This document shows positions 1 to 12,470 of a stretch of 64,000 nucleotides of DNA, piece after piece. A program made the translations under genes and the position numbers. Under the pieces are notes generated by a model, which saw only the letters and a program-made list of their open reading frames with translations, was not told where the DNA came from and made no database searches. Position 1 is the first letter of the stretch. Each line of letters begins with the position of its first letter. Source of the DNA: Protopterus annectens (taxonomy: Eukaryota; Chordata; Ceratodontiformes; Protopteridae). The stretch lies in NCBI RefSeq assembly GCF_019279795.1, contig NC_056726.1, forward strand, positions 1,013,076,988 to 1,013,140,987. Direction: 5' to 3'.

Positions 1-1101
1 GGGGTGAGGTACTTCTGTGGTCTTTCCAGCTGTTGCAGGTGTCTTGTAAGGTACATCCGAAATGGGGTGTTATACTCTATGATGGGTCTGATGAGTGATG
101 AGTAGAGGGGCACAATGGCCTCTTTTGTTCTGGATGCAAACCCTTTTGTGATTAGGTGGGCCACATAGAAGGATTTTCTAACCACTTTGGCAATGTGATT
201 ATCAAATGAGAGATCACTATCTACTTGGGTCCCCAGATCCCTTATTAAGTCTTCTGTATTTAGGGGACTACCACCTATGTGGTAGTTTGCGGGTACTTTG
301 TTTTTTCTAAAGGGGATGACTATGCACTTTTTGACATTTAGCTTGAGGCCATGATTTTGACACCAGGTATCCATCTCAGTGAGACCCTTTTGGAGGATGT
401 TTGTGTCAGCCAGAGAGTCAATTGTAGCCCCTAGTTTGCAGTCATCTGCGAACTTGGTCAGCCATAGTCCTCCTGTGCTTGCCTGTACCTCTGAGAAGTA
501 TATGCCGAACAGGAGGGGTCCTAGGACTGAGCCCTGGGGAATGCCACTTGTAACCAGTTAAGAGTCGGATCTAGCTCCCACAACTCTCACCATGTGGGTT
601 CTGTCCATGAGCCAGTTGGCAACTCATCTTGTCACATAGGGGTTTATGTTCAGGCTGGTGAGCTTGTCTATAATACCAGAATGGGGAATGGTGTCAAAGG
701 CCTTTGCGAGGTCAAGGTAGGCTGTGTGTACCACCTTTCCCTCATCTATAGCCTTGGTAACTGTCTCAAAGAAGTCCACCAGGTTTAGGAGGCATGATCT
801 ACCTTTAACAAAGCTGAACTGGGTAAGGTCCAGTGTTTGGAGGTTCCCAATGTCTCTGTTAATGAGTTCCATAATGATGCACTCCATAGCCTTGCAGACC
901 AAGCTAGTCAGGCTTATAGGGTGATAGTTCCTGGGGTCTGTTGTGACTCCACCTTTGTGGAGCGGAATAGCCGTTGGTTTGTGCCACTCTATGGGTACGT
1001 ACCTGTGGAGAGGCTGAACAGTGTGTTTAGGTGAGGGGTTAGTTCATCTTTGAGCTCATGTAAGATGCAGCCTGGGACACCATCTGGTCCCATTGATGCT
1101 G
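1..1101 (-). mobile_element. CR1-type LINE fragment (reverse transcriptase part of ORF2)
   Basis: Read on the minus strand this matches the RT core of the better CR1 copy at 16,757-22,199. Visible blocks include a stretch with KGRSCLLNLVDFFE and AYLDLAKAFDTIPHSG (within 624-902), and a 'VPQGSVLGP'-like region near 520-545 (minus strand). The fragment runs off the left edge of the window, so its 3' end is not seen. At about 1,101 it stops inside the 'TASMGPDG' region, where another CR1 tail begins. Several frameshifts and stops make it a dead copy. The CR1 assignment rests on the shared protein blocks and on the octamer-repeat 3' ends of sister copies in this window. Confidence 0.9.
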
Positions 1102-1537
1102 TGTTCATAGGTTCATAGGAGGGTACTAGGCTATTGGCCCTAGGGCCTACATAAGCCTAGCCAAAAATGTACCCTGGCTTTCGCCACCCAAGAAAATTAT
1201 TTTCCTGTGCCCCTGTTGAGCAGAGCCACAGAAGTGATCCCTGGGGTGAATTTCCTATCTCCCTTCCAATCATCAAGATTTTTCTTGAAGAGTGCTAATG
1301 AGGAGCATTGTTTGACATAGATAGGTAGTCTGTTCCAGAGTATGGGAAGTCTCTGAGACAGGAATCTATCCCGCCAGCATGTTCTGTTTATTGTGGTGAC
1401 AATGTATAGGTCCCTAGAGCATGTAGCTCAGAGGTATTGGGATTTCTTTAAGTGGAGCATGTCCAACAGCTCTGGGATTGACATACCTTTGTATGTTAGG
1501 CAGAGATCGCCTCTGAGTAGGCAATATGCGACGGATG
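1102..1537 (-). mobile_element. CR1-type LINE 3' end, 5'-truncated
   Basis: The minus-strand 3' end begins at the octamer-like repeat (cataggttcatagg, 1,107-1,120) and the tail motif 'ctaggctattggccctaggg'. It then continues into the C-terminal ORF2 region (the segment equivalent to NRTCWRDRF and RLLRGDLCLTYKA in the complete copy). It ends abruptly at about 1,537 against a plus-strand CR1 copy. CR1 elements lack poly(A) and end in short tandem octamers, which fits. The junctions at both sides suggest nested insertion or a compound rearrangement. Confidence 0.88.
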
Positions 1538-3704
1538 CCAACCCCATAATGCCTTTTTTAGGCATCGCTCAAAAGACAAACCCACCACTGTAAATAGCAC
1601 AAGTAACAAAAACTGAGGGTAATGCTACTCAATGCCCGAAGTCTAAACCTCAAAATGCATGCACTCAAGGCACTCTTCAGTATGGAGAAAATCGATATAT
1701 GTGCAGTAACAGAAACCTGGTTTAAGGCTCCAGAGAGCACCCCAGCACTACCAGGCTACAACTCATAACATACATTTTGGCCACAGAACCCAGACCGAAA
1801 TACAAAAGGTGGGGGCGTATCCATATTCATCAAGGATACCCACAACTCCAGGTTAGTGGCACAGTACGATGCTTCAGAGATCATCCACATACATCTAACA
1901 ATGGGCAAAACTGCAATTCAAATTGTAGCTTGTTACACATCACCCACCATGTCCCAGGACCCCCATTCTGCATTTCTGGAAACACTGGGAAACATAAAGG
2001 TCCTACCCAAAACCCTAATATTGGGAGATTTAAATTACCCAAACATTAACTGGGAGAACTACTAAAGTTCTAACTCCCTTGCCCAACATTTCCTAGAATT
2101 TATAAACTCAAATGCCCTAGATCAACTGGTCAACACTCCCACCAGAGGTTACAACATATTGGACCTGGTCATCATCAACATGGGCGACCGGTGTTCCACA
2201 CCGGAGGTCAACCCCTCGCTGGTTAGATCTGACCATAAACAAATCACTTTGGATACCCACATTCCGCCTCCCACCCCCAGACAAGAAAACCACTGTGAAA
2301 AACATTTCAAAAGCAAACTTCAGGTTACTTAAGACCGAAGTGGAAAGTTTCAAAGCCCCCATGCAAAAGCATAACATTGTCCAAGCTGCAAAATCCTTTA
2401 CTAATGCAATCTACAGGCACCTACAAGAATGCATGGATCATGCTATCCCAAGCAAAACCAAGACTCATTCCTCCAAGAAAAGGAAACCAGTCTGGTGGAC
2501 CCCTGCCATAAACAAGCTATACAGCAAAAGGAGGAAACTAGCACAGAAAAGAGCAAAATGCCAACAAGGGAAGACATCCCTGATCAGTATAAGCAAGAAA
2601 CTACGATCCCACATAAAATCATCCAAGGCAAGCTTTGAAAGAAAAATTGCCAATGACTCCAAGATAACCACAAGGCATTCTTTAGCTATGTCAAGAATCT
2701 AAGTGGCAATGCTCAAATCTGCTTGGAGTTAGTGCAGAATGGCACAAAATACACTGAACCAACCAATATTTCCAACATCCTGGCAGACAGGTTCAATGCA
2801 GACTTCACCCCCAAAAGGACCCATAACCATACCAGAAGAATGTAGATCCCCTGAAATCACAGACACTCAGCTTAAAACAGCCCTCTCCAAAGCCAAAAAA
2901 ATCCCCTTTGGTAAAAACTCTGTACCCATGAACTACCACATAGCTGGTAGTCTATTTAATGCCAAAATGTGATAAGAGACCTTGGGACACAGGTGGACAG
3001 TAGTCTCTCCTTTGATAACCACATCACCACAGTAGTCAGGAAATCCTTCTATGTGGCACACCTCATCACAAAAGGCTTCTCCTCTAGAAAAAAGGAGGTC
3101 ATTGTTCCCGTCTACTCATCCCTCATCAGACCCATTATAGAGTACAATGCCCCGTTTGGCATGTATCTCACAAGACACCTACAACAATTGGAAAGGCCAC
3201 AGAAATACCTTACTAAGAGGATTACCAGTCTCAAACAGATGCCATACACAGACCATCTCATAAAACTCCAGCTCTACTCCATTGCATATTGCCTACTCAG
3301 AGGTGATCTCTGCCTAACATACAAAGCTATGTCAAACCCAGAGCTGTTGGACATGCTACACTTAAAGAAATCCCAGTCTCTCCGAACCACATGCTCCAGG
3401 GACCTAAACCTTGTCACCACAATAAACAGAACATGCTGGAGGGATAGATTCCTGTCCCAGAGACTTCCCATACTCTGAAACAAACTACCCATTCATGTCA
3501 AGCAAAGCTCCTCATTGGCTCTCTTTAAGAAAAATCTTGATGACTGGATAGGAAATAGAAAATTCACCCTGGGGATCACTTCTGTGGCACTGCTTGATAG
3601 GGGCACAGGAAAATAATTTTCTTGGGTGGTAAAAGCCAGGGAACCTTTCTGGCTAGGCTTATATAGGCCCCAGGGCCAATAGCCTAGTATCTACCTATGA
3701 ACCT
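1538..3704 (+). mobile_element. CR1-type LINE with internal deletion of the RT core
   Basis: This plus-strand copy starts in the last codons of ORF1 ('ccaaccccataatgcc', equal to 19,127 onward of the better copy). It runs through the ORF2 start (AATGCTACTCAATGCCCGAAG), the endonuclease region and the linker (frame 2,295-2,702). At about 2,900 it jumps from the equivalent of 'ALSKAK' directly to 'IPFGKN', removing roughly 0.8 kb of RT including the catalytic FADD block. It resumes to the C-terminus (2,969-3,478) and finishes with the CR1 tail at 3,655-3,704 ('cctatgaacctctgag'). The jump lies at an A-run, so slippage or microhomology deletion is likely. Non-functional. Confidence 0.9.
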
Positions 3705-3885
3705 CTGAGAAATGAAAGTGCTTAACCTGTTTTTCACTAACATTAAAAGGAATTTCAAGTACTGTTTTGTTGTTAGTTTTGGAATACTGGCTTTGTATTT
3801 TCCCAGCTGCTTGTGTATGGTCTCCATTTTCTCAGGTTTGTTATTCTGTGTTTGTCCAGTTCGAGTTGTTTTAGCGAGGAACTCC
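3705..3885. other. Unassigned AT-rich DNA between CR1 copies
   Basis: No coding motif, RNA gene or recognisable repeat end was seen in this short spacer between a plus-strand CR1 tail and a minus-strand CR1 fragment. Confidence 0.5.
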
Positions 3886-4260
3886 GTTTCACATGGATTT
3901 GTTCCAGAGAAGGGGTAGTCTCTGGGATACATACCTGTCTCTCCAGCAGGTCCTATTTAAATCACAGGCAAGGTTTAAGTCTTTAGAATGGGTAATTCTG
4001 GTGCTGTTTGTTATGTGAATGTGCAGGTGGTCCATCAGCCTGGGGTCTGACAATGCCCTGTATGCCAGGCTTAGACCTCCCCTCAAAAGCCTGTAGGAGA
4101 CAGGATCCTTGAGGGGGTCTGCATAGGACATGTTACTTACTCCCTGTATTCTTTTAGTAAGGAACCTCTGTGGACGTTCCAGTTGTTGGATATGTCTGGT
4201 TAAGTACATACCAAAAGGTGCATTGTATTCAGTGATATGTTTGATGAGTATGTTTGTTAT
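3886..4260 (-). mobile_element. CR1-type LINE fragment (C-terminal ORF2)
   Basis: The minus-strand frame at 3,889-4,209 encodes a decayed C-terminal ORF2 segment with the recurring pattern 'MYLTRH.QQLERPQ', then 'YRLLRG.L.L.Y.A', then 'NRTCWRDR'. The tail and the upstream RT are absent at both ends. It is more diverged than the copies at 1,538-3,704 and 19,196-22,023. Confidence 0.85.
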
Positions 4261-5152
4261 TTGTGTGTATATGGAAAGTTCAACAATGCACTACAAGAGG
4301 GCTAAATGCAGAATAAATGCATGCTGTGCACTACAATATCACCTTGCTGATATACACTGATTTTGTATCTAAAGTGGTGCAGATCAAGTTTACTGCAGGA
4401 GAATATAGAGCAAGTCTGCAGTCCTTAATTTTAACTCATTCATAAATAATTATGCAGGTACAATATTGTAAATCTATAAGTCTTACTATCCACTACATGT
4501 CTGAAAAAAATCAGAAAAGCTTTAACATTATACTCAGTTGACTCATGCAGTTAAAGCTCTGAAGAATTTCAGCCAAAATCTACAAAGCAGATTGATTTTC
4601 TTTGTTTTATTCCAACTATAGGGAACATATTATACTGCTGTTGTTATGGCTTCTGTCCTTCCTTCCTTCCATGCCAGATAAACAGCTCACTTTGAAGCAG
4701 AACATATTAACATCCTGAACATACTGCCTGTTCTTTACATGTATACACTTTGTATCTCTCCCTTCTGGATGAGGGCTATTCACTTGCAAAGGCCGGTGAG
4801 TTTTTTGTTTCATTTTTTTTTATCAGTCTTTGGCAATCCTAAGTATGGCTTATACAGTTTTCTAAAAAATAAAGAGTGCATTCAAAATAAGTTAACTGAC
4901 ACAGTTATTTACATCACTTTCCATTAAGAATGATACCAGGTAATATCCTTTCAGTCAAATGGAAAAGTGTAACACAGCTGTCCTATCATTCGGTAATGAA
5001 TGCAGCAGTAGCTAACTATAGTCTAATCGCCGATGGTGGTCCTGGTTGGAGGAGGGAAAAGAATACAATGTTTTGTAATGCCACTGCACCTTCCTTTGAG
5101 ACAAAAGGACCATTATGGTATGGCATTTAGTATCAGTAATTAATTATTTTTC
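4261..5152. other. Non-coding AT-rich DNA, nothing recognised
   Basis: Short open frames here have no recognisable motif and no codon structure beyond chance. No repeat termini were noticed. Confidence 0.4.
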
Positions 5153-5330
5153 TTCTTTCGGCTTTTCCCGGTTAGGGGTTGCCACAGCAGATCACCTGTC
5201 CGCTAATGATTGGCAGTGGAGTTTTATGGTGTCGAGTTGCCAGCCCGGCGCCCAACTTTCCACAGAAGGCACACACATGCACACACTCACACCTAGGGCC
5301 AATTTACAGTGTCCAATCCACTAATTATGC
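5153..5330 (-). mobile_element. RTE-tailed SINE fragment
   Basis: The minus-strand sequence ends with 'ggcaacccctaaccgggaaa' followed by 'gccgaa', which matches the extreme 3' tail of the RTE LINE at 53,941-53,994 ('ggcgacccctaacgggaaaa'). Upstream it carries the body shared with 63,690-63,880 ('gggctggcaactcgacacc'). The tRNA-like head is missing or unrecognisable here, so this is probably a 5'-decayed copy. The shared tail suggests mobilisation by an RTE enzyme. Confidence 0.75.
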
Positions 5331-5504
5331 ATTGTTATTCATAAACGCATTTATTTAATTGATATAAAACAAACAAAAATTAATTGCAGACATCTTGTCT
5401 ATTTTTAAAGAGGCATGACTGTACTTTTTTAAAGAGCTGATAGCCTTTTCACAGGCTCCTAATTTACATTATTGATAATGTGACCTTCTTCTCCTCCTTC
5501 TCAT

Positions 5505-5650
5505 ACATTAATTCATTCTTTCACTCTCCAGTTGTCCATTTAATCCATTGCAAGGTCACAGGGCAGTAGATCCTATCTCAGCATTTAGTGGGTACAGGGC
5601 ATACATTTCCATCCCAAATAGGGCACCAACTCATCACAGTATCAGTCATA
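5505..5650 (-). repeat. Possible dispersed-repeat fragment related to the RTE-tailed SINE group
   Basis: Motifs such as 'aaggtcacagggcagtagatc', 'cctatctcagca' and 'gggcaccaactcatcacag' resemble a dispersed repeat block that I associate with fish and other vertebrate tRNA-derived elements. The match is from memory and the copy is degraded, so only a tentative label is given. Confidence 0.35.
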
Positions 5651-8502
5651 CTAATTTTATCAAATAGTGTACAGTAAGTAGTAAGTTAAGAATATCACCT
5701 AATTAGAGGAATAAGTCGAACAACATCTTATATTCACTGCTGCTTGGAGAGAATTTGAGTGACCACATTTGGCCAGAATACTTATTTTCAACAGCTGTTT
5801 CAATTTATATAAAGGTGTTGTTAAACTTGGGAGAAAGCACCAAGAATGCCTTACCTTTAGATGTATCTCAGGACATTTCCATTAAGTGCTTAGGACTTAT
5901 ACATCAGGTTGTTCTGGAGTTAGTTTTGTTATTGCGCATATTGGCATTTGTTGAATTTATTTACTATTCTATCCTCCACCTTTTCTTCACTTTCTTGTCT
6001 CTTTTCTAGTTTCCCTTCTTATTTTCATTTGCAGTAATGTAATCATATCTAAAATCCAGCTATTAAGTATTATGCTAGGTATACAAAGTGGAAGAACCTT
6101 ATTATGAACTCAGGATAGTATCAGTGGGCAGTGATTTCACAAATCTAGACATGGTAAGGCCTTGCTGTGTCTAATTATGATGGCTGCCAAAAAAACAATT
6201 GCTATAAAATGGAAATCAAAATCCAAACCAATTATACTGGAAGCAGTGAATATAGTAACAGAGATAAAACAACTGGAATTGAGATCTTTAGAAAAGGGTA
6301 GGAGCAAATTACATAGGTAAAATGGGAATTGTGGGAACAATGCATGCAGGGGAGGAATGAGGCTTAAGAGGCAGCAGGACTTAAATGAGCTATGTAATGT
6401 TTGAGTGCGAAAGATTGGGTGGATTGTAAGTGATGTATAATATCTGCAACTGGAAGTGTTTCAGTACGGTTTTGATATAAAATGCTTGTAACTAAGATTG
6501 TGTTGGTGTGGTTTATTTTCATTTATATACATGTATGATTGCCTATGTAGTAAGTGACAGTTTAATGAAGGTGTTTCTTCTTTAAAAAAAAGGAAGAATT
6601 GAATAATATTGCTTAGGTTATATGATATATAGCAATATATGTGAAGTACAATGTTTTTTATGTTAATATAGTCTGATTACTTTTATATGAATGTAAATTT
6701 GCCTATGTCGCAAGTGATAATTCAATAAAGATGTTTGAAAAAAAAACAGTGTCCAGTTAAGGCAAGATGTTTTGGTATCTTAATGTCACACCTTAAAATA
6801 CTCTATTTAATTAACTAACGTACTTCTAGTTCATTTAGTCTTGTTACATTTATGAGACCTAGACCTAAATCTCAGGTTTTGAGAGCTATATTTTATGCAT
6901 AATAGTGCAAATCATCTGGATGATTTGGTTATGTTAATGCTAATCTCCCCAAAGCGTGCCTTAATGATCACACTCTCTCTCCTTGTCCCATGGTCATAGA
7001 GACAGTTTACTATAATGTTATTTTAAAGACATCTACTCCCACAACCCTGATTTCTAAATATACTACCTGAAAGAGCTCGCCAATATGGAGAAAAGAGAAA
7101 TAACTGGAATCCCTTTTCCTCAGATTTATACAACTATGGCTGATATATGTTTAGCAACTATGAGCGGGATACAAGTAAAAACATTACATTTGAGTGCGCT
7201 TCCCAACTGAATATGCTATGCAGGATTACTAAGCAACAGCAGAATTGTTGTCACTGAACTAGTTCCTATGTAATTAACTTTAGAAAACTGAGGCTGACCA
7301 AAATATATTTGGTTTACAAAATACAAAATATACTGTGCCCTCAGAGTATCCATTACTATTAAATTACTTTTTTCTATTGATATATGTCTTTAGAGTCAAT
7401 AATCTGGGATATAAAACATTGATTTATTTTCTATTTTCTTTCCTTTTTCCACCCATTAGTTTATTCAGTAATTTCAACTATTGCCAGCTTTCTGTCATTT
7501 GTATATCTGACTATTTTTACATGTTGTTTGCAAGAAAAGCTTATTAATTAAAAAAAAAAAAAACAGTATGGTATTATACTAATGTTAATAAGGTGCAGAG
7601 CTAAGACTTCCTGACCACTGTCCATTCCTCATATGCTGCTGGTCACTGCTTAGAAAGGGGAAACAAAATGGATTCCCATCTAGAGATGACTTTTGAGATC
7701 ATCTAGAGATGACATGATTTTTGAGCTAATACCGTTGGTGAGAATTCACTGGTAATGTTAAATAGTTAATATAAGCTACCGAGTTTATGTTATTACAGTA
7801 GTTAGCATAACGTGTACTTATGCCGTTTATAATGGAAAATGTGTTTTGTTTCTCAGCTGGTGAAAGTTATTGGTGGATTCTTTTGTTTGGTCTGCTAAAT
7901 GTGTAAAGTAGCTATCAATAAACACAATAGGAGGACTGATTTGGTTGTTTATTAGAATATCACATTATATTCAGCTCCAAAAACAGAATGATTATAGTTG
8001 CTAATGTTATTTGCATATAGCTATGGGGATAAATAAAAAGGACTTGACTTAAGTTTAATAAAATATATTTAAAATACGAGGAACTATTAGCAATACAGGT
8101 AGTTCATGTCCATCATCCCTTACAAAATCCCAAACTCTTTGCTGTTTTGAAATTTATCAGCTCAGCAACTAGAGTAAAATTCTGAACTTAAAGGATATAG
8201 TTTTAACTATACAAGCAGAATCACCTTATTTCCATCCCAACATTCTATGGCATGTGACACTTGCAGCAGAAGAGACAAAATTTATCAAGCTCAGTCCTTA
8301 AGATGCCAACTAGTTGGACTTATTTATGTCCACCTGTCATTCTAGATATCTTAATATTTTACTTTTAATAAAACTCTCATAAATTTCAACCTGAAGCATG
8401 GTAAATAACAGCATGCCTGATAAACATATTAGTTCCCCTCCCCAATGTCCTCTCTCCTTGTTTGATCTAACCTCACCAGTCTATGGGTCTGCCAGCTAGC
8501 AC
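5651..8502. other. Non-coding AT-rich DNA, nothing recognised
   Basis: The longest open frames (5,755-6,009; 7,335-7,547) are hydrophobic, low-complexity translations of T-rich DNA without domain motifs. No tRNA, LTR or LINE signature was seen. Confidence 0.4.
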
Positions 8503-8568
8503 TGATGGATTGGGTTAATTCCATAGCAGGAAACATGATGGATTGGGTTAATTCCGTAACAGGTTACA
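8503..8568. repeat. 33-bp direct tandem duplication
   Basis: Two adjacent copies of a 33-bp unit beginning 'tgatggattgggttaattcc' lie at 8,503-8,535 and 8,536-8,568. They differ at a few positions (catagcagg versus cgtaacagg). This is a simple local duplication. Confidence 0.85.
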
Positions 8569-9674
8569 GGAAGTGGAGAGGACATGAGGGTTATTTCATC
8601 CCAACATCATCCTGCAGAGGCAGGGGCTTTTATTTATGCCCTAGCTTCCACTGGTGTGCTGTGCTGTTCTGTGCCTCTTGACGGGAGGGGGGGGTATGAA
8701 ATGGTGCTGTAAGGGGAACACTTTCATCTGTATGGTGATGCTTCCCTCAAATTCCTGTTTTTGTACTGCAGCACTAGGTTACTTGCATGGTGTGAGCACC
8801 ATCTGTGGTGCCTATACCACCTCTTCTATGTGCTGTCAGCATTTACTCCCACCTTCCTCCCACCAACAGTTACCTGAGTTGCTAGCCAAATTAAGCAACC
8901 TGCAACACAGATGGGCTTTTATTCCTCTATAACAATGGACTTGGCTTGCAGCCGTAATTTTGCCTTATTGAGGAACAGTGAGGTATGGGCATTATTCCAC
9001 ATGAAAACATACAGAATTGTGCTGGTACTGAAGTTACATATTTTGTTTATATTTATTAACAAGGGTAGAGCAGTGACCCACATGGACTATTTTCAGGTTC
9101 AGCCCCTGGTCACAAACTAACAAAACTTAAAGGAATTAATCATAAGTTGATCAGACAAAACATAAAACATGAGTAGCCATAGTAATTTATGGAACAGAAA
9201 GAGAGAATGGCTTATGACCTTAAACTCTTTACGTTAAATTAAGACAAATACATACTAGAAAGATGATGTAATTGTAATGTGTTACTCTTTCCTGATGTTC
9301 CTGTGGCCTGAACACAGGTTTTGGAAACTGTGAAACTATGTGTGGTGTTACTGAACTATTATAGTGTAGAAAGAATGAGTGAAAGTATTTCTGCTTGACT
9401 GTGGGCCAAACACATAAGAAGAAGCTATGCAAAGAAAATATAAGTGACAGAGACAGTGTTGGTCTAAGAAAGACCACAATGCTTTATTTAATTTAGTGCT
9501 GTCCTCTTCAAATTCAGGTTTGTTGTTTTCAAAGATGCTTTTCAAAGCTGAAAATGTCAGCTGGGGACCTAGCCGTAGTACACCATGAGGCCATGCGTGC
9601 TAGGGATGACTTTTAATTACATGTATGTATAAAATATGCTTGGATCTTGGTGTCCTGACCTTTGGGCCTCTAAG

Positions 9675-9676
<2 letters not shown>
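8569..9676. other. Non-coding DNA, nothing recognised
   Basis: Open frames at 8,654-8,932 and 8,911-9,120 begin with ATG but show no domain, no conserved motif and no splice context that I can support. Confidence 0.35.

Positions 9677-9732
<56 letters not shown>
9677..9732. repeat. (TA)n microsatellite
   Basis: About 56 bp of uninterrupted AT dinucleotides follow 'aagatac'. Confidence 0.98.
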
Positions 9733-9735
<3 letters not shown>

Positions 9736-11009
9736 AGAGTTTTTCTTTAAATACACTCAGTTCAGAGCTATTAATTAGCCTCTGTCCAGCTAATCACAGG
9801 TATTGTTAGATGTAAACTGATAGTTTTTCAGCTTAAGTTGCCAACAGATATTGCAACAAACTTTCATTTTATAATTTTATGCTCAAAGCATGATAGTACA
9901 TTTTGAATTTTCAGTAATTTGTGTGTAAGGTTTCATATCATGCAGAATTTCATGTAGAATAGTAACATTTCTTACAGAACCATAAAGCTTTATTTTAATC
10001 AAAATCAAAATACAAAAATAGCTTCATTTCTTGGAAGAGGTCTGGCCATGCTCTTTTTGTGATCATGTTCATTTTTTGGAAGCGGTCAGACCATGTCCTT
10101 TTAGAATCCTTAAAAACATTTGTAGGCTAGTGTGAAACTCAGTGTGACTTGAGTTGTCGTAAAACGTGTGTTTTCAGTTAGAAATGTGATTTAGTCTTAC
10201 AAGGTTGACAGCAAAAACATGTGGGTAAAAGGATCAAGCAGTCAGTTGTGTCAGTTAGGAATTTAAGTCTAAAAGATACTGCCCTTCTGCTACTGCAATT
10301 TAATTTAAACTATAGCGATGCCTGTCAACGAATTAACCACCATCAGTATGTATCAATCTGCCTCAAATTTTGTATTGATATGTGGGCTGCTTTGTCTCAT
10401 CCTACTGTGATTGAAGTACATGCCACATATATAATAGTGCAATTTTAGTAATTGTATATAATATTACTTAGGACAGTGCAAAAAGAATTATTTATACCAC
10501 TATGTAGCTAAATGCTTACAGCAATACAGTATTTTGTTATACTGTAGTATAGCTAAATACTTACAAAAATACAGAATTTATTTATACTACTGTATAGCTA
10601 AATGCTTTGAGCAATACAAAATGAATTACTTATGTTGCTGCATAGCTGAATGTTTAGAAAATAATACAGTTACAGCCTAATAACATATTGTTGTTACAAG
10701 TTTGCAAAGTTATGTTAAATATTTAAAGTGCATAGAGATAATTGTATATTTTTATTCCTCTTTGCATATCAATGTTAGGAGGCACACAATTGTTAATTTA
10801 GAGTATAAGATATAATGCAAACTAATTGTTCCAGCAAAACTGCAATAATGGTCTTTCATTCCAAACCCCCCCCCAAAAAAAAAAAACAGAAAAAAGGATT
10901 AAGCCTCAGTCCTCTATCCTGCTAACCAAATACTAAATAAATAAAATAAAAGTACTAATCTTTTGGAAATGTATACCTGTTATTCAAAATGATCCATCTC
11001 CCAAATACG
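9733..11009. other. Non-coding AT-rich DNA with weak internal repetition
   Basis: Phrases such as 'tagctaaat(a/g)ctta' with 'caatacag' and 'atttatactactgtatag' recur three or four times between 10,490 and 10,680 at roughly 60-bp spacing, suggesting an old tandem repeat. Nothing coding was recognised. Confidence 0.45.
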
Positions 11010-11132
11010 ACTGTAAAATTATTGTTCTTAAAATATTTTGTAATTCTTTGGAGATTTTCTCTCTAGGCCTCCATGTTCCTACCAAGTCAGATTTTCCTAG
11101 TAATCAAATGTCAGTAAATGAATAAATAAATA
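11010..11132 (+). mobile_element. L2-type LINE 3' tail
   Basis: The sequence 'ttttctctctaggcctcc' through 'cctagtaatcaaatg', followed by a TAAA/AAATA run, matches the 3' end of the L2-type LINE at 47,720-47,917. Only the last ~120 bp are recognisable. Confidence 0.75.
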
Positions 11133-11267
11133 ATATCATCTCAGTTTTCGACCAGCAATATCTCAGTATAACGAAGTTATGACCAAGTCACTTGATCAAG
11201 CAATACATATACAAGAAGCAGAGAGTAAACAAGGACTTTTTTAAGAAAAGAAGAGACCACATAGTCA

Positions 11268-11637
11268 TTATCAGTGTCTCAGCAAGTAACATATCGATGT
11301 TTGGTGCTGAAATATCAGAAGGTTGTGGTTCTATTCCCATCCTGGGTGATTAGATTAGTTTTTTCAATACTGATACTGCAGTGAAACATTAGGTGGTGCT
11401 GCACTCCTGAGTTTGCTGTTGTTTGTTTCAGACATTAAAATAAGTTCCTCCTGTCTGCCTAAGCAGGTAGTAGCTCAGGTAGTTGTAAAAGATTCCACAG
11501 CAGTTATCAAAAAGAATAGAGGAAGTTTGTCATTTTCTTGCCAAATTTGCCCTAGTCAGAGTGAATGCCTCCTTGGGTCTCCCCTGGAAAGATGCATCTG
11601 ACCTATTGGGACTACCCTAGTCAGTAAAGGATAATAC
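11268..11637 (+). mobile_element. Long tRNA-headed SINE (copy 1)
   Basis: The head resembles a tRNA gene: a box A-like 'ctcagcaagtaacat' and a box B-like 'gtggttctattcccatcc' about 50 bp later. The body contains 'gtagctcaggtagttgtaaaag' and a 'ccaaatttgccctagtc' block. The same order occurs at 12,098-12,470 (plus) and 33,746 onward (minus), which defines a family. Its 3' end directly abuts the RTE-tailed SINE at 11,651, which is inserted in or next to its tail. Confidence 0.75.
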
Positions 11638-11650
11638 CATTAAAGAAATA
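11638..11650 (+). repeat. Target-site duplication, left copy
   Basis: The 13-bp sequence cattaaagaaata is repeated exactly at 11,935-11,947 and flanks the RTE-tailed SINE. Confidence 0.9.
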
Positions 11651-11934
11651 CGTTTTTCAGCTTTTCCCAGTTAGGGGTCGCCACAGCAGATCACCGGTCT
11701 GCTTATGGTTGCCAGTGGATTCTTACAGTGTCATGTTGCCAGCCCAAACTTTAGAGAAGGCGCACACTCACGCACCTACCTGCATGTCTTTTAACATTAA
11801 CATTCAGTCGATCATAGGAAGGACATGCAGACTCCACGCAGACAGCACTCCAGCTGAGAATTGAACTGCAGAGCCTCTTGCTGTGAGGCAACAATGCTAA
11901 CTGCTGCACAACCATAGCCGACAACATTAAAGAA
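11651..11934 (-). mobile_element. RTE-tailed tRNA-derived SINE, full length
   Basis: The element is about 284 bp on the minus strand and is bounded by exact 13-bp duplications (cattaaagaaata). Its head, near 11,865-11,930, reads on the minus strand as a box A-like 'gtgcagcagttagca' and a box B-like 'gcagttcaattctcag'. The middle shares 'gggctggcaacatgacac' with the copies at 5,153 and 63,690. The 3' end is 'ggcgacccctaactgggaaa' plus 'agctgaa', the tail of the RTE LINE at 53,960-53,980. The arrangement is that of a SINE using RTE machinery through a shared 3' end. Confidence 0.88.
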
Positions 11935-12097
11935 ATAAGTAAACATGCTAAATATAACAAAACAACCCAGGTCCAAATTTTAATATGCAAAACTACACTT
12001 TATTTCCTAAAACTACTGTGGGAACATTAATGGACACTGAGAACTTTCTAGGAAAACATTGCATGATACAAACCAACGGACACCATGCATGAGTTGT

Positions 12098-12470
12098 CAG
12101 TGTCAGCAGCACAGCAGGTAGCACACACACCTTTGGTGCTGGAAGACCAGAAGGCTGTGGTTTCTATTCCCACTCCAGGTGATTACTAATGCTGCAGTGC
12201 AGAAATAGAGGGGTGCTGCTTCCCAGAGTATGTATCCCTTTAATGAAATGTTAAACTGAGGTCCCATTTTCTTGAGTTGGTGGTAACTCAGGTAGATGTA
12301 AAAGATCCCCCATCACCTATTGAAAAGAGTAGGGGAATTTTCCCAATGCCCTGGCCAAATTTCCACTAGTAGTATAAATATCACCAAGGGTCTACCCTGA
12401 ATAGAGGCCAAAGGCTTAATGGGTCTAATACAGTCAACACAGGATAAATAAAATAAATACTTGTAATTAC
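12098..12470 (+). mobile_element. Long tRNA-headed SINE (copy 2)
   Basis: The head has a box A-like 'cacagcaggtagcacaca' and a box B-like 'gtggtttctattcccact'. The body contains 'aactcaggtagatgtaaaag', 'cacctattgaaaagagtagg' and 'ccctggccaaatttccac'. The tail ends in 'ataaataaaataaata', an AAATA-type run like that at L2 3' ends. Diverged from copy 1. Confidence 0.8.

Noticed and set aside
8654-8932. 92-codon Cys-rich frame as a possible secreted peptide
   Set aside because: There is no clear signal peptide cleavage pattern, no splice context and no repeat of the motif; the composition looks random.
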